From: Plantago elongata | Lineage: Eukaryota; Streptophyta; Magnoliopsida; Lamiales; Plantaginaceae | Length of the DNA stretch: 34,772 nt | Assembly (NCBI GenBank): GCA_036897095.1 | Contig: JAYMSP010001216.1 | Span: 1 to 34,772 of the forward strand | Direction: 5' to 3' | In this document: positions 21,776 through 33,903 of the stretch, piece by piece | Layout: every line of letters begins with the position of its first letter | Position numbering within the stretch: position 1 is the first letter of the stretch | Translations under genes and position numbers: made by a program | Notes under the pieces: generated by a model | Database searches by the model: none | What the model was told of the DNA's origin: nothing | Seen by the model: only the letters and a program-made list of their open reading frames with translations

Positions 21776-22291
21776 ATGGCACAAGAATCGCCGGTAAACC
21801 GCAATCTCCATGCAACCCCCGAAATCGAAGAGCCAGCCCCCAAAATTCCCAAGCTCCTCAGCCCTAATTTCTTGAAAATTAAAAAGCTATCCGAGAAAGC
21901 AATTCTACCTTCAAGGGGTTCATCTATGTCAGCTGGGTACGATCTCTCCAGCGCAGCCGACATGAAGGTCCCGGCGAGAGGCAAAGCGCTGATTCCCACA
22001 GATCTCAGCATCGCTGTATCTGAGGGCACTTATGCTCGTGTGGCACCTCGATCTGGGCTGGCTTGGAAACACTCGATAGATGTTGGTGCTGGTGTTGTTG
22101 ATGCTGATTACAGAGGTCCGGTTGGGGTTATTCTGTTTAACCATTCGGATGTTGATTTTGAAATTAAGGCGGGTGATAGGATTGCTCAGCTGATAATAGA
22201 GAGGATTGTGACACCAGAGGTTACTGAAGTTGAAGGTGATCTTGATGATACTGTTAGGGGGTCTGGTGGCTTCGGATCGACTGGTGTTTGA
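21776..22291 (+). CDS. DUT: dUTP pyrophosphatase (dUTPase)
   Basis: A single-exon 171-aa protein. The ATG at 21776 (AAAATGGC context) was chosen because the open frame further left, to 21713, starts only with TTG and reads through a CT-rich leader. All five trimeric dUTPase motifs are present and in order: [10 protein letters not shown] (53-61), II PRSGLAW (91-97), [12 protein letters not shown] (106-114, catalytic Asp likely D109), [10 protein letters not shown] (133-140) and [11 protein letters not shown] (161-170). The enzyme hydrolyses dUTP to dUMP and pyrophosphate, keeping uracil out of DNA and supplying dTMP synthesis. The ~170-aa length matches plant enzymes. No transit peptide is evident, suggesting the cytosol or nucleus. 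E2F sites upstream point to S-phase expression. Confidence 0.95.
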   Translation: MAQESPVNRNLHATPEIEEPAPKIPKLLSPNFLKIKKLSEKAILPSRGSSMSAGYDLSSAADMKVPARGKALIPTDLSIAVSEGTYARVAPRSGLAWKHSIDVGAGVVDADYRGPVGVILFNHSDVDFEIKAGDRIAQLIIERIVTPEVTEVEGDLDDTVRGSGGFGSTGV

Positions 22292-22714
22292 ATTATGACG
22301 TAGTCGAATTTGTCTCGTATTCTTAGATAGTGTTGGTATTAGTAGTATGTTAGAGTATTTCTAATCAAGAATGATATTGAATTAGTCTGGGAAGGAGTCG
22401 AGGTTCTTCATTTGTTGAAGTCACTTGATCATTTTGTTCAACATAATGTGGTTATGATTATGTTATTTACCTTCTGATAATGCTATCGATGGTGTTCATA
22501 AATTTATTGGACCTGGTTTATGGTATATGTTAAAAAATCAATGCCTGTGTGTTGTTACTTTCAATGTCATGATCTGAGGTATTATAGAGGAAGTATAGAC
22601 AAAAAGGAAATGTATTGGACTGTTCAAGTATTAATCTGGGCAATACTTTGTGCATAGAAATAAATGAAAAAGGATTTTGCATTCATCATTACGGGCAAGT
22701 TAGATAGAAATAAA

Positions 22715-24117
22715 GTTTACATTGTAATGTTCGATCACTTTTTACGATTTTACTTTAAATAATTATACTCTTTAAATAATAAATGGAATTTAAAAAATAC
22801 ACATTCATATATTTTTAAGAAAATCATCAAAATTATTAATTGACTAAAAATTATGTAGCGCACAGTTGTGTCTATAAATTTTATAAAATTAATTGAATTT
22901 AGATCACGTGCGAACTCACATATTATATTTTATGATACATTAATGTTTTGAATGGGTAAATGGAAAAAAAATCTACATATTTATGTACACATGTTATAAT
23001 TTAGAAAATAGTTAAATTTGAATATTATCAACCCATAAGTGAAAGAATATCTTCACTTTATTTATTGGGTAAGTTGGCTTAGACCAACTTAAAATGAACA
23101 ATGTGTATGTAATTGTAGACTTTTTATTATTTCAGATAACATGTGAGGTATTTCAATCATTTAATAGTTTAAGGAGTTATGTGAAATAAATATAATTTTA
23201 AATATATAATATTTTTAAAAGTACGACGGAATACAAATACTTATAAGGAAAAATGAGATGCATATGCATGAAATGTCTTAACTCTTGTTAATGGGTACAA
23301 TACCCACCCAAAAATTAAAAGTCCAAGACTGCCCAGAAGCCAGTGACATCATCTGAATAATTCTAGCTTAGTTTCTTTGATTGAACCAATCAACAACCAC
23401 AACGTTCACCTAAAATAATCATATTCACCATGTTCTAAAGCATTTCCAATTCCTTCAAAAAATATAATTTGGACTGCATCTGTAAAAACTCTCTGAAGTA
23501 TTATTGCGTGTGGTGTGAGGTTGTGAGCGGAGAAAATTTAAAATAACGTTTTTTATCAGCCGGTTGCTAGAGAAGAAGTGTTAAACAAAGTACAATAGTG
23601 AATGACAATTTAACGAGTGAATGATATTTTAACATAACAATTACAGACTTACTTTTATTGTTATAAATAGAGAAGAAATGTTAAATAAATTGTAAAAGTG
23701 TAATGACACTATAACATGACAATAAGATACTTATTATATTGTTTAAACATCTATTTTGACATGTACTTTTTATGTATGTACAAGTAATATATTTTATTAA
23801 GTCCGTATAATTTTCGACGAGTCATATGTTTTAATTTTGAGAAAGCAACATAAAACTTCATAAAGTATAAACCCTCTAAAGTATGAACTCATCATATTAA
23901 TAAAAAATCATAATCCCAAAACAAGTTAACAATAAGAGTCTACATTGTAATATTACATGACTTTTTGAGATTTTGCTTAAAATAATTATACCTTTTATAA
24001 AATAATTCTTCTTAAAAACGGCTAAGATGACTCTCATATAATAAATGGAGTATGGTGGCTTATTTACATACGGATTCATTTGTTTTCAAGAAAATTATCG
24101 AAATTATTAATCAAAAC
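22715..24117. repeat. Pair of diverged direct repeats flanking ~1.1 kb of AT-rich DNA
   Basis: The left copy, about 22715-22849, begins TTTACATTGTAATGTT and runs through AAATAATTATAC, ATAATAAATGGA and AAATTATTAAT. The right copy, about 23938-24117, carries the same blocks in the same order with a ~45-bp longer middle. Same orientation and similar order suggest remnants of one repeat family, or worn terminal repeats of an element. No coding remnant lies between them. Confidence 0.55.
23568..23745. repeat. Diverged ~100-bp tandem repeat
   Basis: TAGAGAAGAAGTGTTAAACA (23568) recurs as TAGAGAAGAAATGTTAAATA (23668). Both are followed by a TAATGACA/GAATGACA block and end near TTATTGTT or ATATTGTT. 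The copies have drifted, so this is an old duplication. Confidence 0.55.
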
Positions 24118-24229
24118 ATCTTTTTGTCATGTATTTTTTCATATTTAAGACATACATTTTATTAATGATATAAACACATTGATTAATAAAATTGATATTA
24201 AAAAGAAAACTACTAACGACTTCAGTCGC

Positions 24230-24960
24230 CAAAAAAATGGTGATCCGTCACCCCAGTGCGATTTTTTTTTAGTGGGCAGACCATCCCTGTATAGTGATAA
24301 ATATCGAACACATCATCACAATCAACAACTGGATCCATGTCACCACCAACAAAACTCTTCATAAGCCCAATAAACATCTCACTCATCGACAACCTCCTAA
24401 TAAATATCACCCTATCACCCCACCAATCCCTTCTCCTCTACAAACACACTCTAGTTACCAAAAAATGTGTGAACGTAGGGTAACCGAATAATGATACTCA
24501 CTCTGAACCCCGGTAGCTACGTCAGTCATGTGTATCACCCTCTCGTGTGTACAAGCCTCCCATGGGGGGAAAAATTGAGAGTGAGCTCTGGACACGGTGA
24601 ACCCTCTACTGCTGACTGCTCACGACCGTGTACTAATCTTCGCGAAAGATACCGTATCAGACATTTCGAGTGGCTCAAGAAGAGGAATGATGTCGCAATG
24701 TATGACTCAAATGTAGCTCTTGAGCTTCTTGAGCCTGAACGTAACTATCGACTCGTTTTCAACGAAATTAAAAGTGACAGAGTGAAGGCGACATATGTGC
24801 GACGATGATGTATGATGATATGGTGGTGATATCGTCATGAACATGATCGATATACTCGACGTAGACGTCAGAGGGGAAGCGAAGGGTGAGTGGGATGCTA
24901 GTGACCGAATATTGTTACACCCACAAGATGGGTGGCCCACGAACGTTTATTATGGCTCCA
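24230..24960. other. Unclassified GC-richer island with an orphan ORF
   Basis: This stretch is visibly less AT-rich than its flanks. It contains a 105-aa plus-strand ORF (24491-24808) whose end, HFEWLKKRNDVAMYD and then ALELLEPERNYRLVF, looks like ordinary protein composition rather than noise. I do not recognise the family. No intron signals or neighbouring exons support a working gene. It may be a captured gene or transposase fragment. Confidence 0.3.
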
Positions 24961-26731
24961 TCGCCTTACGAACGTCATCGCCCCTTCATCTTATGAATAT
25001 TTAAATTAAAAAATACAAATATTAATAAAATATCAAATTCATATTTTAAAATATTTTTTTAAATAAATCAATATTTTAGAAATTATTTATTTTTTATTTG
25101 GTATTTTGTAATGTAAGAACAAAGAATACTCTTCATAAGGCCTTGTCCTCCAATAGTTCTTAAAGAGGATGAGTGTGGATATTGTGAAGCTAGATCATTT
25201 GGAGCGAAATAACGAGCGGGAGCAAAAGCGAAAGCGTGAGGGCGCGAGCGTTAAAATGCTAAACATTTATAAAGTGCGAGCGTCTTAGAGTACATGTCAT
25301 TAATTAAATAAAACTACTTTTATTTATAGAGTTTATGTATTTACATTAATAATAAAATTATATCCATCATATTTCGATGTCATTGTCAATTTTATTAAGT
25401 ATAAATTGATAAACAATGTAAAATATTAAAAACTAATTTGTCTGATGAAGCGAAAATTTTATGAATAAGTAGATATTTCTTTACAAAACATGAGAGCAGT
25501 TAATGACAAAGGATCGTAGCTCAAAATTCACAAATAAAAAAAATTCACTTTAATAATACTCTGGTAACATTTCCCTTTTCAATGTTAAATTGAACCTTAG
25601 TTCACGAGTTTACCATCAAATAATTTTTTTTAAATCATGAAATAATGTTACAATCTTTTAATTTACATACATGTGGATTTAGTTAAAAAATTTATGCCTT
25701 TTTGTGTAGTGCGCTATTTTAGAAGTCTTAGTGCGAGTTTTTAGTTTTCATAGAGCGAGTTCTAAATTTTTTCAGAGCGAGCTCAATGGAGCTTTGAACT
25801 TTCAAAGCACGAGAGCTGAGTTCTGAATGCCTGTAAAATCTAAAAAGTGAGCTTTAAGGTGATTTAGTTGTGAAGAAAATGATATACTTAGTAGTTGGTA
25901 CAATGTGTGAGAGGTTGGTCGGATATGCAAAATACTCAATACCGTAATTAATGTCTTTTTCTCAATTTGTGAGACAATGGAATTTAGCCGTTCTGACTTG
26001 ATGCCTCATCATATAATCAAGCAAGTATAAGTTTATTTAGTTTTAATATGAAATATTTATTTAATTGGTACGTGAGTACAATTTTACTAGATAAATAAAT
26101 ATAATTATTGAATTGATTAAGATTACTTGAATTTAACTATTGTGAAAGTTATTGCAGTTGACTTGTATAAATTGGTCTCGTTAGAACTTTAGAGTAGTTT
26201 TACATGATTTCCACTTCAAACATAGTTTTTTTAAACGTGTATAATTTATCATAGCTAGTTAGTATATACAAAATCCATTAAAGGTTAATAGAGTAATTAA
26301 AATTCACGTGTGTTCTTAGATGCATTAAGCATTGTAATGCCCAGAATTAGAATTGGACACTCATATGGTTAAAAATGAGAAAGAATTAACTAAATAAAAG
26401 TCAAGACTTGGTAATGAATTTAGACACCACGAAGCACCATTGTTTTGGATGGGAGAGTAGAGTTAGATTGCTCCACATTTTGATCCAAGCACGCACGCTT
26501 GGCACCACCAGAAGCCGGGCAGCGGGTCGCGGTCTTGAGTTGGCAATCTTTTGGGAGCAATACAAGCCAGTCACTTTGCCACACTTGTATGGAAGAAAAA
26601 AGGGACCCTTCCACTTTTCACCCTAAAATTTATTCCATGAAAGGACCATTTCACCTATCACCTTGCCCACTACATTCTTTAATCTCCTTTTCTATCTCAT
26701 TCAACCAATGTGTGGGCCATATATGGGCAGG
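24961..26731. other. AT-rich intergenic DNA, no gene
   Basis: A stretch at about 25200-25280 and 25700-25860 repeats GCGAG/GAGCGAG phrases (AAATAACGAGCGGGAGC, CAGAGCGAGCTCAATGG), typical of decayed plant repeats. The right end, from 26400 on, should include the 3' UTR of the receptor-kinase pseudogene. No gene is supported. Confidence 0.4.
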
Positions 26732-27112
26732 TCAGCGGCCATTTTCCATTGTGAGAGTGAGTGTGTTTTGTGAGGAACTACTCTTTCGGCTCTGCTGAGA
26801 ACTTGTGCCCGTGTCAGAATGACTCTTGTTGGAGGCTGCTGGTGCAAAAGCCACTTGCTTCGGCTTAGGAAGCTCAGCGATTTCACTTCCAAGCATCGAC
26901 AACACGGTTGAAACTGATGGTCTATCGTTAGGATGTTCTTGGACGCACAATAGCCCCATATGTATGCATCTTATCACCTCTGCCCGATAATTTGAACTTG
27001 ATATTCTATCATCAACTGATGCACTTATGTTACCTTCAATCCATATCCATACTTGAAATATTTTCATCAAACTCAATTACTCACATGTGTAATACAGGAA
27101 AGCTGAAAGCGT

Positions 27113-27298
27113 TGTTAAGAGTAGAAGTTGAGATGTTATAGTTAGTTATAGTTAGTTAAGTTAGTTTTATCACTTCTTTATTATATATATGAAGAACATG
27201 AGCCATATCTTGTAATATTCAATTCATTGGAGTATATTTTTCTCCATTCAATCAATATACAAGTTGTTGGTTCTTGATCCTTGTTGATATTATTCACA
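27113..27298. mobile_element. 186-bp solo LTR with 5-bp target duplication
   Basis: The element starts TGTTAAGAG and ends TATTCACA (TG..CA ends). It is flanked by perfect AGCGT duplications (27108-27112 and 27299-27303). It carries a TATATATAT tract and an AT-rich tail as expected of a short LTR. Removing it with one duplication leaves an intron of about 83 bp, a normal plant size. It sits in the last intron of the receptor-kinase gene. Confidence 0.75.
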
Positions 27299-28591
27299 AG
27301 CGTGTCCTAGATAAAGAGTGACTTACATGGCCTAACAGGTTCAAAGAACAGTCATGATTGTAAAAGCTTGTGTTCTTTCTTCCACTAACAATCTCTAGTA
27401 TCAAAACTCCAAGGCTGAAAACATCAGATTTCTCAGAGAACCTTCCTTCAATTGCATACTCCGGGGCCATATACCCACTGCAGCAAGATTACGTATTATC
27501 AAGTTATAGTCGATCTTTTGAAGCAATCATACATTGAACATCCAACATTAAAGAAGAATGTATAGATCAAGAAATTGATCGCTTACTATGTTCCAACAAT
27601 TCTCATGGTCCTGAAATGATCTCGGTTCGCTCCAAATATTCTTGCCATGCCAAAATCTGAAATCTTCGGGTTCCAGTCAATGTCCAGCAATATGTTACTC
27701 GGCTTCAGATCCCTGTGAATTATCCTTAACCTTGAATCCCCGTGAAGATAAATAAGTCCTCGACAAGTCCCTTCGATGATGTTAAATCGCCTCCTCCAAT
27801 CCAAAATTTCATTTGATTGATCTGAACAAACAAAATTCCATCGGTACATGTTCTTGTGAAAACAACAAATATTGAAAAATTCGAACTCACCAAAGAGGAC
27901 AAAATCCAAACTTTTATTGGGCAAGTACTCGTAAATCAGCATCTTCTCCTTATCCTCAAGACAACATCCTAAAAGTCTAACGAGGTTCCTATGCTGGAGT
28001 TTCGATATCACCAGAACTTCGTTCATGAACTCCTGCACTCCTTGTCCAGATGCTCTTGAAAGCCTCTTTACTGCAATTTCTCTTCCATTTTGCAGAACGC
28101 CCTAATAATGATTTAAACGCTTCATCTTTTTCGCAAGCAGAGTATGGTTACGTCGAACGAGTAACATCAGTGGAGATTTTTACCTTGTAAACAGGTCCAA
28201 AATCACCCTTTCCAAGCTTATTCACATCCGATAAATTGTTTGTGGCGGCTGCTAGTACTTCGATTTCAAATAAAGGTAAATCTTCAAGATTAAATTTACT
28301 TAGTAATTCTGGAAAGGTTGCTGCATCTGATTCTGACGCAATGCTTGTTCCATGGGCTCTTGCTCTTTTTCGACATGATGAAAGAAGAATATAGATAACG
28401 TGTATGTATTTTATTGTTCAAAGATAAATGCATTGATGTTAATTACAATACCTCTTCTCTTGATCATCCATTTCCAGAAAAAGAAGACACATATAGATGC
28501 AAGAAATACACCAACAATCACCTTGACTTCTAATAGTTTCGCTTAAGTGTTTATTGTGATGATCATCTGCATCAATAATACAAGCAATTAA

Positions 28592-28909
28592 TATTAGGCT
28601 ACACACAAATTATGATATTCAATCATAATTTGTGATCAAAGAAGCAAGTCAGTAAAGCAAGCAAAGGCAAAGAGAAATGCACCAACTATATAGAACTCGT
28701 GTTTCAACACATTACATTTTATTATAAGAAGAATCACGACTTGTACATTAGGCATTAGAGATAGTACACTCAGAATTGGTTAGTATATAAACAGATCATC
28801 TCGACTATTTTAACTACTTGTTCATTTTTCCTTAGATCAAATTCTCTCTTCTTACTTGAGAATTTGGTTTGTATTCAATCAATTCATTCAATACAAAGAT
28901 ATTTTCACA
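28592..28909 (+). repeat. 5' LTR of the copia element
   Basis: 318 bp. A TATA-like TAGTATATAAAC at 28781-28792 probably marks the U3 promoter. It is followed at 28910 by the TGGTATC start of a primer-binding site complementary to initiator tRNA-Met; the remaining PBS bases have drifted. Confidence 0.88.
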
Positions 28910-29040
28910 TGGTATCTTACGCCAACCGTTTCTGAGATCTTCCGCATTCGTTTATGTTATGATTTTCTGATCGATTTCAATCGATTGTGTCCCATTTTCA
29001 TCGATTCTCTATTTTCAATTGATTTGGTTCTTGTTTATCC

Positions 29041-30060
29041 ATGGCGAACTCTGATTCTGAAGGAGTTTTTCCGCCTGCAACTGCCAATGGTGGTTTGTCT
29101 TCATCAGCTCGTAATCCAGTTGATGATTCAACGTGGTTGTACTACCACATTCATCCAGCTGATTGGTCTGTGCATTACTCGTGAAGTGTTTAATGGTGAG
29201 AATTATCTTTCATGAGCAAAAACGATTATGATGAATTTGAAGGTAAAGAATAAAGCTGCTTTCGTTGATGGAACCATCATTGTTCATGATATTGCAACAA
29301 CGGATCCAATTATGCTTGTTGCTTGGCAAAGAAACAACAATATGGTGCTTTCTTGGCTCACTAGCACCCTTTCTGCAGAAATTCGCAATAGTCTATTGTA
29401 TACTACAGTGGCTTATGAGGCTTGGGATGAGCTAAATAATCAATTTGCGAAGTGCGATGGTCCAAGAGTCTTTCGGCTTAACAAAGAATTGAGCTCCATA
29501 GCTCAAGGTTCTCGACTGGTAACTGCTTATTATATGCAATTTAAAGTCTTATGGGATGAATTCATGAGCTATAGAGTGTTACCTCAATGCAATTGTGGTG
29601 TGATGAGCAAATGTGTTTGTGATGTTTTTAAATCTTTTAGTGAAACACAGACACACGATTATGGCATGAAATTTTTAGTTAGATTGCATGAGTCTTTTGT
29701 ACATGTTAGAAGTCAGCTACTGATGAATATGCCATTGCCTTCATTGTCTAAAATACATTCTATTATGATGCAAGAGGAAAGTCAGAGAGTCTTGTTGCCT
29801 AATATGTCAAATTATATGGCTATGTTGAGTGTTAATGATCAACCTAAACAAGGGGTTGCCTATGATGCTAACAAGTTTACCAGGTTTCAGAACAAGGGCA
29901 ACTAGGCCTCATTGCTCTCATTGTGATCAGACTGGCCATACTGTAGATTCTTGTTTTCAAATCTATGGGTTTCCACCTGGATGGAAAGACAAACAATCTG
30001 CGAGGCCTCAAAAGAACTATGGCAAGTCACAACAACAAATTCAGAGATCTTTTAAGCCAA
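29041..30060 (+). pseudogene. Copia gag remnant (capsid and zinc knuckle)
   Basis: An ATG at 29041 opens the frame but hits a TGA within about 50 codons, and the family phrase FNGENYL continues in another frame. A further stop follows ENYLS, where a Trp codon is expected. The long piece 29228-29905 carries the gag body. A frameshift near 29900 separates it from the CX2CX4HX4C zinc knuckle (CSHCDQTGHTVDSC, about 29922-29960) and the downstream FPPGW motif. Confidence 0.85.
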
Positions 30061-30289
30061 GTGATGCAGCAGTTCACATTGATTATGAGCAAACTCATGA
30101 TGATATTGAGTTCACTTTTGATCAGTCTGCATATAATCAATTCATTGAGTTTCAGAAGTATCAAGCTAGTCTTGAGGAAAGTCAAGCTAAGCATACAGTT
30201 GCTTCAGCTATTGCTTCTACATCATTGACTTCAGATTCAGGTAAAAGAGGTAATATAGTTACTCTAAACAGGTTTTTTTGCATGAATGT

Positions 30290-31620
30290 TCACAGTGGTA
30301 ATCATGTTGTATCTAGCTGGATATTAGACACTTGTGCCAGTGATCACATGATTTGTGATAAAAGTCTATTTGATTGTATACCTTTTGAAGTCAATGTTAG
30401 TATAACTTTGCCTACATGAGATCAAACTCAAGCTACTCATATTGGATCTGTCAAAATTTTTGACTGTTTAAACTTGCAAAATATTTTATATGCACCTGCT
30501 TTTGGCTTTAACTTGTTGTCCATTTCAAGTTTAACAAAATCGGGAAGATTGGCAACTTGTTTCTTATCTAATAAGTGCTTTTTTACAAGATTTGAAAACT
30601 CACAAGCTGATTACTTGTGTTGAAGTTAAAAATGGATTGTATCATCTCAAAGATTCATTGAGTGCTAAAGAAGATCATACTGTGGGGGAAATTATACAAT
30701 GCTCATTATGTTGTAACCAATGTAGATTGACATGCTAGATTAGGACATGTTCCTTATGCTAAAATGTACACATTGCCAATTTCTGGCATTTCACAATGTA
30801 ATAAGCCTCAGACTTGTGATGTATGTTAATATGCAAAATAGAAGAAACTTCCTTTTCCTGTTAGTTCCAACATTACTACTTCTTACTTTGAATTAATACA
30901 TGTTGATATACGGGGACCATTTCATGTTACTTCTCATGATAATTACAGGGTTTTTTTAACCATTGTGTATGGTTTGGATTTTTTTCTCATGACTCATAAA
31001 TCTGAGACAAGGCAACATCTTATTAACTTTTGTGCTTTAGTTAAAAATCATTTCAAATCATTTGTGAGAACCATTAGATCAGATAATGGTAAAAAATTTC
31101 TATTTTATGATTTTTAAGCCACTGAAGGTATACTTCATCAGAATCTTGTGTTGATACACCTGAGCAAAATGGCATTGTAGAACGCAAACTTCAACATATT
31201 CTGCAGGCTGCCAGGTCTTTATTGTTCTCATCTCATTTGCCTTTAATATTTTGGTCTGATAGTATTCAATGTGTTGTATATATAATTAACAAATTACCTT
31301 ATGATAATCTTAATGGTCAAACTCCTTTTGAAAGGTTATACAACAAACATGCAATTTATGACCATTTGAGAATTTTTGGTTCTCTGTGTTATGTAAGTAC
31401 ACTGACTACTCAAAGGCATAAATTTGCAAGAAGGGCTGAGAAATGTGTGTTTTTAGGATATCCTTTTGGATATAAAGGATACAAGTGTTATCAACTGGAA
31501 TTTAAACAAATTGTCATTTCAAGAAATGTTGTTTTTAAAGAAAACATTTTTCCTTTTCACACAAACCACATAAACTCAGATTATGCAAATTTATTCAATG
31601 ACAGCTCTATTCATTACAAG
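30290..31620 (+). pseudogene. Copia protease and integrase remnant
   Basis: The protease site reads WILDTCASDH (codons from 30318), where the family has DTGA; Gly is replaced by Cys at 30333-30335. A stop follows at about 30417. The GAG-pre-integrase and integrase core are recognisable in broken frames: HVDIRGPF, IRSDNGK, and PEQNGIVERK near 31155-31185, which carry the DDE acid residues. The C-terminal conserved block (FGSLCYVSTL, VFLGYPFGYKGYKCY) lies in 31222-31623. Several in-frame stops interrupt it. Confidence 0.82.
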
Positions 31621-32129
31621 TAATACTCAACTTTTGCATTTAAACACTCACAATATTTCTGAGAGTACATGTATTGAGAACACATGTATTCATGAAGGTT
31701 TTATTCACAACATTGATGAGAATATAAGTGTTCATGGAGAAGCTGCAAATTCTTCACAAGTACAGGTGGATAATAGTCATGGCACACTGGATGAGATTAA
31801 TCATCTGAATAATAGTCTCAGTGACTCAATTACAGGTGGAGTATCTCACAATAGTGTTATTTCTGATAATTCAGAATTATCTCTTGAAGTGCATGACTAT
31901 AACAATGAGGTAGTGAGAAGATCAGAAAGAATTAAGTCTATATCAACCCACATGAAGTTGTAGGAATGTTCTCTACCTCCTTCTCTTTAGCATCCTCATT
32001 CTACTGCTCTGAAAGCTTATACTACACCTTACCCTATTCATAAATTTATCTCTACTGCTAACCTTTGTCATGAGTATGCATGTTTCACTACAACTATTAC
32101 TCAGGTAGATGAACTAAAGACATACAAAG

Positions 32130-33560
32130 AAGCTAGTAAACACAAAAAGTGGCAAGAGGCAATGCATGCAGAAATAAAGGAATTAGAGAAGAACAATACC
32201 TAGGAACTTCAACCATTACCTGATGGAAAACACACCATAGGTGGTAAATGGGTGTTTAGAGTAAAATACAAGTCTAATGGTACTATAGAAAGGTACAAGG
32301 CTAGGCTTGTAGCCAAGGGATACACACAAGAAGAAGGCCTGGACTATTTTGAGACATTCTCACCAGTCACCAAGCTCACCACTGTAAGAACATTGCTTGT
32401 TGTAGCATCAATCCAAAATTAGCATTTACATCAGTTAGATGTAAATACGCTTTTCTACATGTTGATTTAACTGAGGAAGTTTTTATGACTCCACCACTTG
32501 GTTACTGTGACATTAATGACAAAAGAGTATGTAAACTTACAAAATCACTTTATGGCCTTAAACAAGCTTCAAGACAGTGGTTTAATAAGCTTACTACTTG
32601 CTTGCTAGCCTTTGGTTATGTTTAGTCACAGCCTGATGTTTCTCTCTTTATTAAAAGTGTTACTAACTCATGTATAGCTTTAGCTGTATATGTTAATGAT
32701 GTCATATTAGCAAAGAATGACATGGTTGAAATTCAGAAAGTTAAAGATCATCTAGAAGATTAGTTCACCATCAAAGATCTTGGCAAGCTGACATACATGC
32801 TGGGACTAGAAGTAGCACAATCATCTGAAGGGATTATCTTAACACGGAGAAAATATGCATTGGATTTACTAAAAGAGAAAAGATACTTGGGATGTAAACT
32901 AGCTACAACACCAATGGAAGCAAAATCTAGATTGAAAACTGATGATGGCACACCATTACCGGATAGATCAGTCTATAGAAGATTGGTGGGAAGACTAGTG
33001 TACTTAAACAACACAAGACCTGACTTGAGCTTTGCCAACAAAATATCAGTCAATTTATGAGCAATCCAACCACTGTTCATTTGGAAGCTGCTCACACAGT
33101 TTTGAGATACATAAAACAATCACTAGGCAAAGGGATTCTTCTCTCCAGAAAGCTGAACTTTCAATTAAGTGCTTATAGTGATAGTGACTGGGCAACTTAT
33201 CCAGACACAAGGAAAAGTATAACAGGTCATACGGTGTTCTTGGGATCTCTTTAATCTCTTGAAAGAGCAAGAAACATACCACAATTAGTAGAAGCAGCAC
33301 TGAAGCAGAGTACATGGCACTTTCTGCAACAACTTGTGAGGTACAGAGCAAGCAAATCTGCATATTGTCTTGTAAACAATCTAGTTCCATGAAAGATCCA
33401 AACACATTGAACTGGATTGCCACTTCATCAGGAAGAAGGTACAAGCTAAGACAACGAAGCCTTTTCATATCCCTACAGAACAAATGACTGCAGATCTCAT
33501 GACAAAACCTCTTGGAGGTCCATTATTTGGTTTGCATAGCTCCAAGTTGAACATGAAGGC
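32130..33560 (+). pseudogene. Copia reverse transcriptase and RNase H remnant
   Basis: RT begins around WQEAMHAEIKELE (32151), with [14 protein letters not shown] and [20 protein letters not shown]. Stops and frameshifts recur. The catalytic YVDD motif reads YVND (32689-32700), with Asn replacing the first Asp at 32695-32697. RNase H is recognisable as PLPDRSVYRRLVGRLVYL, then SAYSDSDWATYPDTRKS and TADLMTKPLGG near 33490-33520, across at least two frameshifts. Confidence 0.85.
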
Positions 33561-33577
33561 CATCCATGCTCCAACTT

Positions 33578-33591
33578 AAAGGGGGGGGGGG
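33578..33591 (+). other. Polypurine tract of the copia element
   Basis: AAA followed by eleven G immediately precedes the 3' LTR, the expected position of the plus-strand primer. Confidence 0.8.
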
Positions 33592-33903
33592 TATTAGACT
33601 GCACACAAATTATGAAATTAAATCATAATTTGTGATCCAAAGAAGCAAGTCAGCAAAGCAAGCAAAGGCAAAGAGAAATGCAATAACTATGAAGAACTCG
33701 TGTTTCAACACATTACGTTTTATTATAAGAAGAATCACGACTTGTACATTAGCATTAGAGATAGTACACTCGAGTTAATTAGTATATAAACGGATCAACT
33801 CAACTATCATAACTACTTGTTCATTTTTCCTTGATCAAATTCTCTCTTCTTAGTTGAGTGATTTGTATTAAATCATTTCATTCAATACAAAGATATTTTC
33901 ACA
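33592..33903 (+). repeat. 3' LTR of the copia element
   Basis: 312 bp, collinear with the 5' LTR, differing by scattered substitutions and a few one-base indels; both end GATATTTTCACA. Confidence 0.88.

Larger units (their letters stand above)
28592..33903 (+). mobile_element. Ty1-copia retrotransposon, full-length but degenerate
   Basis: The 5' LTR (28592-28909) and 3' LTR (33592-33903) align throughout with roughly 8% differences by eye. Both start TATTAG (TG probably mutated) and end TTTTCACA. Then come a primer-binding site TGGTATC at 28910, gag with zinc knuckle, protease, integrase, reverse transcriptase and RNase H in copia order, and an 11-G polypurine tract. Flanking bases ATTAA (28587-28591) and ACTAA (33904-33908) look like a target duplication with one change. 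The element is antisense to the receptor-kinase gene and lies in its intron between the PAN and transmembrane exons. Many stops and frameshifts make it non-autonomous. Confidence 0.92.

Noticed and set aside
33055-33483. 142-aa minus-strand ORF
   Set aside because: It lies antisense to the RNase H part of the copia element and is a shadow of that decayed coding sequence.
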